Assembly: GCF_964340395.1 (NCBI RefSeq)
Contig: NC_135566.1
Coordinates: 9,994,001-10,058,000, forward strand
DNA from: Glandiceps talaboti
Lineage: Eukaryota > Hemichordata > Enteropneusta > Spengelidae
Length of the DNA: 64,000 bases
Direction: 5' to 3'
Shown: in pieces, positions 32,483 through 45,007 of the stretch
Position numbering within the stretch: the first letter of the stretch is position 1
Layout of the letters: every line of letters starts with the position of its first letter
Made by a program: the position numbers and the translations under genes
The notes under the pieces: model-generated
What the model saw: the letters and a program-made list of their open reading frames with translations, nothing else
What the model was told of the DNA's origin: nothing
The model's database searches: none

Positions 32483-35400
32483 ATGGCGTCAGCTATCAAG
32501 TCGTTGAATCCAAAGGCCGAAGTTGCTAGGGCTGCCCAAGCTCTTGCGATCAACATTAGCGCCGCCAGAGGCTTACAAGATGTACTTAAGACAAATCTTG
32601 GACCAAAGGGAACGATAAAAATGTAAGTGTTACTTCTACACCGCTCTTACGCCCTATGAAGTTCAGTGTCCCATGTTCGAGAGAAGCATGATCATGCAGA
32701 TCTACATGGAGACACGTGCTTTACATGCCTATGACAATTTCTAATACATGTACTCAATACAGTAAGCCGCGTTTGCACACAAATGTATTGGAAAGACACA
32801 AGTTTATAGATACAACTTCACACAATATTTAATTAAATGTTAAAGGAAATACAACTGTAGCGTTCAAGATATTTTACCCACCTTGTACATATTTGGAAAG
32901 TGTCAAGTGACAAGCCTATACAAATACAAGGCCAGTTGGGAGCAGTAAGCAGATCTTCATTTTGTATTTGAAAAAAAGAAAGAAATATATCAACTTCACA
33001 GGAATAGAGAATGTATCATAATAATCTCAAGATTTAGGTTGGTAATGGTACTATTTTTAACAGTTAGGCCAAAGAGGCCCTGACTTGAGTACAGAGTCAG
33101 ATAATATATTTGGTCGGTATGACTCCATTCTCAGTCAGAGATCCAATGTAGCTGCAATAATTGTAGCATTTGTTTTAATTTTGAGTTGTTTTTTCAACCA
33201 CAAAATGATCACTATAGTTCATGCTGGGCAAACTCAAATAGACAAGATCACAATGAAAACGTGAGCTGGATGTCAGCATACTATATTACTACCCATTTCA
33301 GAATGCTGCAGTGCCTTGCTACTTTTGCTGATTTTGAAGGGATTAGGGTATCTCTTAGCTGCAATAATTGTAGCGTTTGCTTTGATTTTGAGGGGGTTTT
33401 CTGCTAATTTTGTGCTTTTTGTCGTTCCGATGCGTAACTGGAAGCAAACTCACAAAAAAGCACAAAAAAACAGAAAAAAATAAACTCAAATCGAAAACGA
33501 ACGGTACAATTATTGCAGCTAGAGATTCTAGGGCTCTGAAATTTGCGAAAATGCATTCAAATGAATAATGACTGAGATGACTTGTAGTGGGGCCTTGGTC
33601 CCTGACAAACCCACACAGACCAATATGATAGGGTAATACATGCGTAGTGTTGTCCTAATTACACATATAGTAATAAGTGAACGAGGACGCTACATCTCAT
33701 TATCATTCATGACCTGGCAGTCAACATTTGGAGAGAAAAGTCAACTTTCTTGAGCCATGCAGTTCAAAAAATCGCCTCTGAATTTGACGGTTAAAGAAGT
33801 ATGATGATCTGTAGACAACTTTACATATTTATTAATATTTTACATAGAGAAAATCAGTGCCGATCTCAAAATTTTCGGCATCGGTGTTTGATCGCAAATT
33901 TGAGAGCCCCTGGATCTCTGACTGAGAACAGAGGCATACTGACCAAATATGTCAGATTCTGTCCTCAAGTCAGAGCCTCTTCGGATGAACTATAACTAGT
34001 GTGTGTGACTTAATGTAAATATAATTAATTCAAGTATCTGTCTTTTAATTTTTAAAGGCTTGTCTCTGGTAGTGGTGATATTAAGCTAACCAAGGACGGC
34101 AATGTTTTACTCCATGAAATGGTAAGACAAAGAGTGGATTATTGCAATCATACAATAATGTATCAATTGAAAGTTTCAGATTTGAAAATCACACATACCC
34201 CTGTCCAGCGTTTTCCTGGTTCGAGGTGTTTAACCTGATGCAAAATAAAAGAACCAAAAAACTTGAATTCTACAGTCAAGTTGTACAGATGTAATCACTC
34301 ATAGGTGATGTCAATCAAGTGTGGAAGTCAACTATCTATAGTGTACATGTATGTCATGGGTACCAAAAATTGATTGCTACTAATAAATTAGTGAATTCAA
34401 CTTACTGTATTATTAATAATAAACAATGAATCTAATAATTCCTAATCATCACAGTGTTATTCAGCATTCAGTGCAAATTATCGGTGTTCAATTGTTGGAC
34501 TCAATTATCAAATATATGTTTTTTGATATTTGCAGCAAATTCAGCATCCTACAGCGTCATTGATAGCTAAGGTCGCCACGGCACAGGATGATATCACAGG
34601 AGATGGCACAACTTCCAATGTTCTAATCATTGGAGAGTTACTAAAGCAAGCTGATCTTTACGTGTCTGAGGTACTGTAGAAAGACTGTCAAAGAATCAAC
34701 CAGTGTTACAGTAACAGTTGTCATATGCACTAACTGATAAAAAAATTGCTAGCTGTATTTATGCCACAACAAATGTTAAACTTAGGAATGAATAAAGAAG
34801 ACAAGTTAACTTGTAAGCTGCTAATAACACTGAGCAGTGGGTGTTTATGCCACACCAGTTGTTGATAACAAAAGAATAACATATTCTTGACACCAGTGTA
34901 CCATGTATTTGCTTAAAAGTGTGGTTCGAGTTACCATGAATCTCATGTGTCATGAAGTGTGTATGTCATATTGTGCATTTTGAGTTTGATGGGGTGGGAA
35001 AATGGACCTTTTATAACGATTTTATTTTATTTCCAACTAAAAATCGAGGAAAATGAATAGTTGAAGTTTGTGTGTGGTTTTGATGAGAATGTTGTATTGG
35101 TTTATTTTTGAAGGGAGTCCATCCACGACTATTGACTGAAGGCTTTGAGATAGCCAAGACCAAGGCATTGGAAATCTTAGATGAAATAAAGATATCGCGT
35201 GAAATGGACAGAGATACGTTGATCAGTGTAGCAAAGACTTCATTACGTACCAAAGTACATGCTGAATTAGCTGACATCCTGACAGAGGTAATTTAGTATG
35301 TTTAAAATATATATGTCATTTTGTACTACTTTTCTGAACTTTTTCATGATTCTTTTGAAATACAAAACTGTTTTAGAAGATCTGCTGAAGCAGTTGCTGA

Positions 35401-38400
35401 TTGGCTGGCCATTGAGTGCAAGCTTTCTGATTGGTTGATCGTGTAGTCTAAGTTTGCTGATTGGTTGTTCATTTAGTCTTAGCAGCCAATAAGGTCATCG
35501 ATTTGATTGTGTCATGCCAACATACTCTCACAGGAAATCTTTATCTTTTACGAGAGCAGTTTGTGCCCACTTCAAGATGCTAATTATGCAACGAAAAAAG
35601 AGATTACGACCCAAAAAAATACAAAATGGCAATCATAGAAAGTAATACCGCTGTGATATGATGAATGATGGCATACAAGAATGATATCTAAGCTGTATAT
35701 ATTATTTTAAATTTAGGTGGTTGTTGATGCTGTATTGACCATCAGAAAGGGGGTAGAACCAATCGATTTACATATGGTAGAAATTATGCAAATGATGCAT
35801 AAGACTGAAACTGACACCCAGCTGGTGCGTGGTTTAGTGTTAGATCATGGTTCACGTCATCCAGATATGAAGAAGTCGGTATCTGATGCATATATACTGA
35901 CATGTAATGTATCTATGGAGTATGAGAAGAGGTAGGAATAAAAATTATCGCAAGCTTTACTGCTTTTCAATAATAGATATAGCCATGTGGACCTTTGATG
36001 GATAATACAAAGGTGCAAAAGTGATTATAAAAAGAAGAGATGGGCTGAGAAACAGCTCGGGGGGCTATGCTTGGACAAATACCACACACAGATACCACAC
36101 TTGGCGTTGATTGTTTGAATTGAACTTTCCAAAGAGTGCAATTGTTTACATACAGGGGTCTTATCAATTGAGTTTATCTTGAAAATCACAGTCGTGTATA
36201 TTCATTTCATGCTGGTCATGTGAATTTCATTGTAATTACTGCGTTTGTTATTGTCCATAAATGTAATCTGAGTATTGCATTCTTTTGACAGGATTATAAC
36301 CTACAGCATGTATTTTCTTTCTTTCTCTCACACAGTGAAGTAAATGCTGGCTTCTTCTACAAATCCGCTGCTGAGAGAGAGAAACTAGTCCAAGCAGAGA
36401 GAGCTTTCACTGACCAAAAAGTCCAGAAAGTTATTGATCTGAAGAGAAAAGTGTGTGAAGACAATGACAAATCATTTGTTGTCATTAATCAAAAGGTAAC
36501 AAGTTTTAGCTGGTTGTTTTTCTCTTGTACTTCTAGTTAATACACCAAATACAGTAGAGTGAAAATGTGCAATATATGTCTGATGTCAACTCAATTGCCT
36601 AAAAAAACACAACTGTTTCTATCACTGACAGCAGACATCTTTTATGGATACTACTCACAGGGCTCGAATCAACACTAGTCGCATGTCCACAGACTACCAA
36701 TTTTTTGTCATACAGCTACCATACTTTGCAGCTGGTAGCCCACTCAGGCGACCACTGATTATGCGATGATTTAAAGGATGGAAGATTTACGGACATATAA
36801 CTATTTTGATAACAAACATATTTTCATTAGAGGAACTCTGTTCTCAGTTCAGGAATATAGGACTATTGGTCACCATCCTTGGGCTGCCAATTTTTGAAAT
36901 TGGTAGCTTGCGCGGACTATTTCAGCCCAGTCAGTAGGGGTGTTTCTATTGTTTGGAGTTCTATTGGTCCTAGAAAATCTAAATGGAAATATACTGTACA
37001 AGTTAATAATGAACTATTAAAACAAACTGTGTACATGTAGGTGGCTGTTTTACCAGCTACTGACACCTTATCAACACCCCGTTGTCTGATAATTAGTAAA
37101 CTAGTTTTTCACTTAATTATGACAAGACTGGTTTTTGAATAATTGTGAGCGATGGCATGCAGATTTGAGAGACATTCCTCATGTGGTAGCTCCAACATAC
37201 ACATTATTGAATTGTCCTAGAATAGAAATGTCTTCTTTGCATGTAAGACATGATGTGATATGATCAAACTTCAAAGATACTAATTTCATGGTTGATTACA
37301 GGGTGTTGATCCACTCTCACTGGACATGTTGGCCAAGGAAGGTATCGTGGCTTTGAGACGTGCAAAGAGAAGGAACATGGAAAGGTAAGATATAGCTTGT
37401 AGACTTCACAGATGTATGTAAGTACAGATCAAGAATTGTAGAATAGAGAATTGATGCTTGACCCCATTGTAGTGATAAAGTTACCCTTTTTGGGGGTCTA
37501 GTTCTGAAGTGAGATGACCATATGGCTAAACATCATTTGCTTATGACATGTGAGGGATTCAGATGAAAGCTACGTGGTTGCTTCAAAACTAGATTCCAGA
37601 AAGGTAACTTTATCACTATTAGCTCAAAAATTGTTTCCTGGCTAGGTTAGAGCATTGGACCACCTCAGTACTCACACGAGACTGACAGTAACATTTCACC
37701 AGTGTGTGTTAGCAACTGGACAGGTGGGTTGATGCCTGCACCAGACTTGGACAGTCCAATGTTCATTTCAGAATGACACTAGGGTTGCAAATTGGAAAGG
37801 GATTTTTGAGAGATACCTTACACACTGATATTTAGTTGTCAACCGTAACTAGTAGACAGAGACACATCTATAATATCCATATTTGTACAAAGGTAACTAA
37901 TCTGGTCAAGTAATAACAGTTTCCTATATACTCTATGTCAAGACTTTTTTCATTGAAGACGCAATAGTCTGGGAAACCAGAAATATTTTACCACATATAT
38001 GGCCCTCAATAGATATGCTACTTTTGTTTTCAACAAAAGAATAATTACAGTCTCAGTGACTTATGTTCTTTTAAGGGAAATAAGATACACAAGAAGTGAA
38101 TGGTATAAGACAATTTGTTTGGTGTAACATCAGCTGATTAATGTATTTTATATCCCAGTGTCTAAACCTATACTGTATTTTGATATTTACAGACTGACTT
38201 TGGCATGTGGTGGTATGGCAATGAATTCAGTAGATGACCTTACACCTGATAATTTAGGTTTTGCTGGCTCTGTATATGAACATGTGTTGGTAAGACCTAA
38301 TAGTATACTTTACATTCTGTCATCTGTCATATCTTTATAGCCAGCCTTTTATTCCATCACTGGTCTTTGTCATGAATCATTTCATCTAATCCGTCAACAA

Positions 38401-39136
38401 TGATTGGAGAACAAGTCATTTGGGAAATAAAATTTGTAATTACAGGTAAAATGTCAGCACTGTACTTACTTACTTCCTTGGTTCCTTCACGTGACAAGGC
38501 AAGCAGAGAAGAGTGACAGTGTTATATACTTACTGCTGTGACTCTTTCCACAAGGAAATTACATTACGCCTTTATTGACCAGCAGTCAAGAGACGCGTAC
38601 AAGCTATGGTAGTCCCATATGTGATTTACACCATGATGTTGTATGTCTAAAAGAATTCCAAGATTGCATTTTTGGGTTGGGAAGGAACATTGACAGAAAA
38701 TGTAGAAAACCAAAGGTAATGTGAAGTATTAGCAGCAATGGAGACAACTTGTCATAGGGGAGGGGAGGAGGGGGGGGGGCTTGATGTGTTCAACTGTGTT
38801 TGCATTCTCCTGTATAACTTCAGTGATAACTGATTATTTATTTTATAATTGTTTACAGGGTGAAGAGAAGTACACCTTTGTTGAAGACTGTCAGAATCCA
38901 CAGTCTGTTACTATATTAATCAAAGGTCCTAACAAACACACACTAACACAGATCAAAGATGCAGTACATGATGGTCTCAGAGCTGTGAAAAATGCTATTG
39001 ATGACGGTATGTTGTCTTTTCTCCATTCGATATGTTGACACTCCCCCAGCTTTTCACAAACACAAACATACACATACAAATTCTTACATACAAACATACA
39101 TACATACATACATACATACATACATACATACATACA

Positions 39137-39167
<31 letters not shown>

Positions 39168-41154
39168 GCACACACAAATACTATCCATGTGTGTCTATCT
39201 TCTGCCTGTCAGTTGCTGTCTCCTTCCCTCTCCCAGTCAATCTTCCCTGCCTTCCTTCTCTTTCCCAGTCTATCAGTTTCTATCACCCTCCTTGTTCTCA
39301 TACTCCTCAACTTCATAATTTGATGATAATCCTTTCACTTTCACAGCTGCTGTTGTAGCTGGTGCTGGAGCATTTGAAATAGCTGTACACAGTGCATTGA
39401 TGAAACACAAAGATACAGTCAAAGGTCGTGCTAGACTAGGTGTGCAAGCCTTTGCTGATGCCCTACTAATCATTCCTAAGGTGTTGGCTCAAAATTCTGG
39501 TCTTGATCCCCAAGAATCAATAGTGAAATTACAGGAGGAGTTTCGTGACGCTAAACAGCCAGTAGGTCTGGATGTCAATTCAGGTGAGTTGAGCGATGTA
39601 CAATATAGCTTTATGTTTACAACTGAATGGAGTTCACATTTTCAGCTCATAGATTCAAACACAGGTTACTAGTATATAGAATGACCCACATATTGTTGAT
39701 GTTCCTAAATCTTCACATAAACAATGAACATATTATGGACTGTATATAGATAGTACTCTTTACTCACCCAAGGAAAATACAAGTGACATAAGGGGCCTTA
39801 TCACTACAAAAAGTGACATGGCCCCTTATGTCACAAGCATTTTCCAGCAGAATAAAGACAGTTATTGGAGAATTTAATAATTATGTTTGTGCGAGTGTCA
39901 TTTAAGAAAACAATGCTGAAAATAGTGGTGATTCTGAACTCATACATGTAGCAATTGAAAAACACTGATGTAGACAGACATTGTGAAATAGGTTTTAAAT
40001 CTAATATTTTCTGTTCAAACATGTACAACTTGGCTTTTATGACATAAGCAGGCTTAGAGCAAAGGGCAATAATACATACTTTGTTACGTAGAACCAATAA
40101 TTGTTATATATGTATCAGAGATTACTTGCACTGGTGCACTCGCATAGTAATATTATTTGCACTGCAGTGCAATACTAAAAACATTATTGTTAGGTATAAA
40201 TTGACTTGTACAAATTTACTTTATTGTATGATCATAAAATGTCATCTGATGTCTTATTGCAGGGGAAGCATTAATTCCAGCAGATACTGGGATATGGGAT
40301 AATTATTGTGTGAAAAAACAATTGTTACATTCCTGGTGAGTAGAAATTTGGAATTTTTTCTGTCTTGCCATTATGATATACTGTGAATTACTTGATTTTG
40401 AACAAATTTGCTGGCTGAAATTAAGAGTGGGCCTTGTTGAGGTGGCTTCTCACATGTGGATCCATCTACCTGTGTCTCTCTGTGCAATGCATATCTAAGT
40501 TGCCATTTCTCTGCCTCACTGTGGGGTTTGTCTTCATCAGAGATGGAAAAGCTTCAAGTAGTGCTCAGTAGTGTGTTAAGCATTTTAATGTATGTGTGTT
40601 GTTTGTGTACATGTTTGTTTTGTGTGTGCATGTGAATATACTTATATGGGACTTCCGTGTATGGTTTCCTAATAACTCTCCAAGTTTTCAAAAATGTAAA
40701 AGTGACCAATTTGAGTAAGTACATACATATAATTTGGCTAAAATGTCCTGTACGTACTAGACTATTACGAGCAACGCCAGAGTAAAGCACTTTCTATATG
40801 TGTTACACTCCTTTATAGCATTCATATCAAGTGTAAAAGTATACTGTTTCAGTTGGTTCGTTTACAAGCCTTGCATGTGTCCTTTCTGATGTGGTCAATT
40901 GGCAAAATGAAACAGTATTCTTTTATACTTAACATGGATGCTATAAACAATTATGGTACATACAGAAAATGCTTTACTTTGGTGTTATTGGTTATATCTT
41001 TTTTAGAAAAGCTGCTAAACACTTCAGAGTCTTGTGTAAGCTTTTAACCCATACATTATTTTCTTGTGTCCACAGTACCGTTATAGCCAGTAACTTATTA
41101 TTAGTGGATGAAATAATGAGAGCTGGTATGCGATCCCTCAAGGGAGACTCTTGA
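32483..41154 (+). CDS. CCT6A: T-complex protein 1 subunit zeta (CCT6), complete, 12 exons
   Basis: One of the eight subunits of the cytosolic TRiC/CCT chaperonin, which folds actin, tubulin and other proteins with ATP. Exons: 32483-32622, 34058-34121, 34536-34670, 35114-35287, 35717-35931, 36336-36495, 37302-37384, 38193-38289, 38859-39006, 39347-39583, 40263-40335, 41076-41154. All junctions are GT-AG and in phase; 1605 nt give 534 aa (human 531). The start is [20 protein letters not shown] with a good context (AAAATGG). ATP-site motifs are [25 protein letters not shown] (90-94, catalytic Asp91) and GAGAFE (411-416). The apical part holds [14 protein letters not shown] and [16 protein letters not shown]; the end is [19 protein letters not shown] zeta-typical VVPGAG is VVAGAG here. 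The human symbol is used by similarity; invertebrates usually have a single CCT6. Confidence 0.97.
33069..33984. mobile_element. Foldback-type DNA element in CCT6 intron 1
   Basis: Imperfect terminal inverted repeats of about 75 bp: the left end has AGAGGCCCTGACTTGAG...ATATTTGGTC...CTCAGTCAGAGATCCA; the right end is its reverse complement (TGGATCTCTGACTGAG...CTCAAGTCAGAGCCTCTT). A second inverted pair is nested inside (about 33353-33528: TAGCTGCAATAATTGTA against TACAATTATTGCAGCTA). No transposase frame, so non-autonomous. Confidence 0.8.
37470..37618. mobile_element. 149-bp MITE-like element in CCT6 intron 7
   Basis: Perfect 16-bp terminal inverted repeats TAGTGATAAAGTTACC / GGTAACTTTATCACTA, with further pairing inwards. 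No target duplication could be fixed. Confidence 0.75.
39086..39164. repeat. (CATA)n microsatellite
   Basis: About 18 units in CCT6 intron 9. Cys/Tyr/Met/Val-rich frames across it are artefacts. Confidence 0.97.
39755..39990. repeat. Dispersed repeat family A, copy 3 (diverged)
   Basis: GTGACATAAGGGGCC pairs with GGCCCCTTATGTCAC, flanked by GGAAAATAC / GCATTTTCC; TATTGGAGAAT follows as in the other copies. Confidence 0.6.
40805..41000. repeat. Dispersed repeat family D, copy 1 (hairpin)
   Basis: TATAGCATTCATATCAAG...ATACTGTTTCA pairs imperfectly with TGAAACAGTAT...CATGGATGCTATA. Related to 61680-62185. In CCT6 intron 11. Confidence 0.65.
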
Positions 41155-42266
41155 GTCTAATCAGCCAAGAAGAATTTCGCTAGTCTAGATGTACTCCTAT
41201 CTTAATACTTATTGTCAATTTATTGCACAAAGTCGATGTTCGTCAAAGCTGGAAGAAACCCACTTCATTTCTGTGTAAAAATTGGCCTAAAAAATGCAAA
41301 TCGCGAAATTGATGAATTATAGATAACTCTTTGTAGTGCCCAAATTACAGCAGATACCCTCATACTGTGTAGTGTTGAAGTTTTCTTGTATGTTCCACAA
41401 TCACATACTGTAAGTTATGAAAAAAAAAGGTTTACAAGGTCGGATTTTGATTACCAAGTGTTGTACCTGAACTTAAATATGAAGCTACAAAGCAAGTTAC
41501 CAACTGTCGGCCATATTGGAATATTTTGGTACATTTGTACAGGAAGTGATGTCATCATTTTGCCATAATGGGGATGATGGGAAATTTCATATGGTGTCTA
41601 ATTATCATATTCCATGTAAATGATATCATGCAATCTATGTTTTTTCCCAGTTTATTTTTAAAATCTTGTGTTGTAAACACTTTAAAACTATAGTTGAAAG
41701 TGATTTCCAGTGGCTGTGTTCATAGTTCAAATGGTACACTCAACTGCCATACAACCTTCAGTAATGTCCATTACACATATTTATTTGCATTTCACTTTCT
41801 GTGTGTGTTGTTCATTTGTATAAGAATTTAATACATTTTCAAGTTACTTTGAAGAATTTTGTGTTACTGGAAGAGGATGCATTTCCATAGCAACAAAAGA
41901 GTATCTACTGGATTTGATAAAAAATAATTATAGAGTGAATGGTTTCTCACTTGTATGAAAGAAATTTCAAGGAGACGTTAAAACCAGGCCTGCTTTTACA
42001 GTGGTGTTCCTTGTTGAAGAGCGCCCTCTACCACTTGACCTGAGCTTCCATTAATGTTCATTTTCACCTTGTATGCGTGTGGTGATGACTTTTGAAGGAT
42101 ATATACGGATACACTATACAGGGGTAGTTATGCTGTGCTGTGATTATTTTGTCAGATTTTGTTTCGTATCCTTTCGTATTCTGTTTTTGAGTTCTGTGTA
42201 TTTTTATTTGTATTAAAATCTTGTACGAGCTAACTTGAGGCTGTGCGAGCTTTTTTCATGAATGAT

Positions 42267-42272
42267 AATAAA
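42267..42272 (+). terminator. Candidate CCT6 poly(A) signal
   Basis: AATAAA about 1.1 kb after the stop; an ATTAAA lies at about 42214. Which is used cannot be told. Confidence 0.3.
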
Positions 42273-42710
42273 TAAGTGAACTTCTTTCATTTAGTGGGGA
42301 AGGAGTCTGGCATCAATGCAATTGCTGAACTTCATTTTCACACTTCTAACCAAATTTTGAAAACTTTCACACCTTACGTGATAAAAGCTTCTGTATTTAC
42401 TACTGAGATGTTGATATTAGTTGACATAAATTTATTTCTAATGTGAGATACAGTGCTGGGTTTCTGGTAACATTTTGATGTTTTTACCATCATCTCAGAA
42501 AACAGGTTCATAAGGTTGGAACTTCAATGTCTGACTAACGAAACACTAACCAAACACTACCCTAACACTAAGCTAACACTAACCAAACACTACCTAATAG
42601 TATTTAAGTAATGTATGAAGTACAAAAATGTCAAAGACAGGTTTACTAGTAACACCTTTGAATGATTATCAAAAGTGACACGTTTACTTTATCGATATAC
42701 TTTTAAATAC

Positions 42711-42814
42711 TTTCACTAGTGAATACGTGCGCAGACGATATGCGCAGTCTTACGTTCTATCGATTGCTAGAGCGCGAGACTGCATATCGTCTGCGCACGT
42801 ATTCACGAGTGAAA
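42711..42814. repeat. Long near-perfect hairpin
   Basis: Arms of about 40 bases (GTGAATACGTGCGCAGACGA, extended on both sides) in inverted orientation around a loop of about 25 bases; very few mismatches. CpG-rich, unlike its surroundings. Confidence 0.9.
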
Positions 42815-43193
42815 TCCCTCATAAACATTTCAATTTCATGGATATTTAGAACCGCGATATATCAACGATGGAGACGAAGTCATGGCAGATTTCTCGGATC
42901 TGATCATCCCAGTGTTCTACCAATCACTCCATTCTAACTGATACCCGTAATTTTATGTTTCATAACCTCATGAATAAAAAAAATTGAAATTTCTTATTTT
43001 TCACAGCGCACGATTAGAGTGACCAATGTGTATGTGTGAGGGCGCCCCTTCACAGCATACCTTACCTGGGATGGGTTGATTCTGAGATAATACCGAGTAT
43101 TGATCAATTTTTCTTATTCGTGAGGGTATGAAACTGAAATTTCGGGTATCAGATAGAATCACTAGCAAGGTAGAAGCATATCGGCAATGGGTA

Positions 43194-43304
43194 TATACAT
43201 ACATACATACAGACAGACAGACATACATACGTATGTACGTACGTACGTACGTACATACATACATACATACATATATACATACATACATACATACATACAT
43301 ACAT
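43194..43304. repeat. (ACAT)n/(ACGT)n/(ACAG)n microsatellite
   Basis: Compound tetranucleotide tract with an ACGT core. Confidence 0.95.
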
Positions 43305-43692
43305 TCACCAAACAATCGATACAAAATTATTCATAAAATTACAATTGCTGGAAGGTGAACAACTAACGGGGGTTTTATTGTTTTTTCCAAGAAACTTTTA
43401 AAAACTGCTTTTATACAAAAGAACCAAATCAGTGAAATAAAAAAGAAAATACCTTTGACAGAATATTCCTGCTTTGTTACCCAAAAGCCAGAATCAATGT
43501 GTTACGACCTTTGTTTTCACTTTTCATTTATATGATACACATTTTTAAAACTCTTACGCATTTCACTTAAATTCTGCTCTCTTTTGAATTTGTATGTTAT
43601 TAAAGCTGCAACGATCTGACCAGCAAGAATTTCTGAACAGTCGTTCTTTTTCTCTACAGGCGTTGGCTAATTTCAGGAATATCTTGAAACGG

Positions 43693-43937
43693 AATAGGGA
43701 ACTTGCAAACCCGCCATGTTGAATGTTGCATCATGGGAAATGTGATAATAAATACTGATCAATTAGCATTGTAAACAATAATATTACATTGTTTGAACCA
43801 CGAATGATCAATTCATAGTCACCTTGCCCATTGTGGGAGGTTTATTTTATCGGTAGCTCCAGTATTACAGTAACCACAGATAATCCCATAGTCCTTTGCA
43901 TCTGAGCATGCTCAGTCTGGATTGCAAGTTCCCTATT
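43693..43937. mobile_element. MITE family B, copy 2
   Basis: Same 16-bp inverted ends AATAGGGAACTTGCAA and interior as 20172-20423; about 245 bp. Confidence 0.85.
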
Positions 43938-44251
43938 ATGAAATATATGGTGACCAGTGAAGTGATACCAATACTAGATTCTCTACAAAAAAAGTGTGGT
44001 TCGTCAGAAAATCAAATACTTTCGTCAAATAATTAATACACCATAGGTTAACACCATAGGCAGCATTGCTACATGTTTGGAAGTCGCATTGGTATGCTTA
44101 TAATTCGTCAAATCTGAGTTGTCAATCCACATCAGACTGTTGGACTTGTTGGGGGCGCTTTACAACATGTACTATGATAAACTGAATATCAATGATCATC
44201 AATATACAAATGTACTCATAGCCGATTACGGTCAACGCTAAATTCTAACTT

Positions 44252-44277
44252 CTTGTTGTTGTTGTTGTTGTTGCTGC

Positions 44278-44351
<74 letters not shown>

Positions 44352-44379
44352 TTGGGTGTTTTGTTGTTGTTGTTACAGA
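44252..44379. repeat. (TTG)n/(CTG)n trinucleotide repeat
   Basis: About 40 triplets, TTG with interspersed CTG blocks. No exon context. Confidence 0.95.
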
Positions 44380-45007
44380 GTTGATAAGGATGTCTTCACA
44401 AAATGACATGGCAGTGCAAGAAACTGAAGAACTCAAGGAAAATTATGCAATATTAATACTGTTAAAGAATTTTTTTAGTTATTCCCGTCTTTAAAAACTA
44501 TACATGGCCAATATTAACTTCGTTAAAAATTGAAAAGAGAAAACAAGTCGAAAACAGGCAAGTACAAATATATCCCTTGAATATATGGTATTCTACAACT
44601 CAAACCTTCACCTGTAAATATCCGGTTAAATTTGAATTCATGTTTTAAAAAATCCTGTCATACATAAAGCGCATTACTTTACCGGGTAGCTATGCTTAAA
44701 TACATTTTAAAAAATAGTTGCTTGTTTAACTTTCCACTAGCGAAGACATAAATTTTCAGTCAGCAACGAAAACTTTCTTCGGTTGAAAAAAAACACGATA
44801 TGAACATGTCAAACAAACAGTTGATTGACAATGCTATGCATGTCAAATCAATTCAAATAAAATGGATTAGCCAATAGAATGGCTAAGATTCGAATCTCGA
44901 CCAATCATAGCCCGGAATCATAGCCTCTTGTTGAAAAGATAAAGTTGATAGTTTTTCCTGATTTCCTAATATATATGGAATATTTCTGACATGATTTATG
45001 TTGAAAA

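Larger units (their letters stand above)
42273..45007. other. Intergenic region between CCT6 and the SBSPON-like gene
   Basis: Convergent gene ends. Contains an ACACTAACC-rich tract (42536-42598), a large hairpin (42711-42814), ACAT and TTG microsatellites and MITE family B copy 2. No supported gene. Confidence 0.6.

Noticed and set aside
44889-44905. GATTCGAATCTC, like a tRNA B box
   Set aside because: No matching A box, acceptor stem or anticodon arm could be folded around it.
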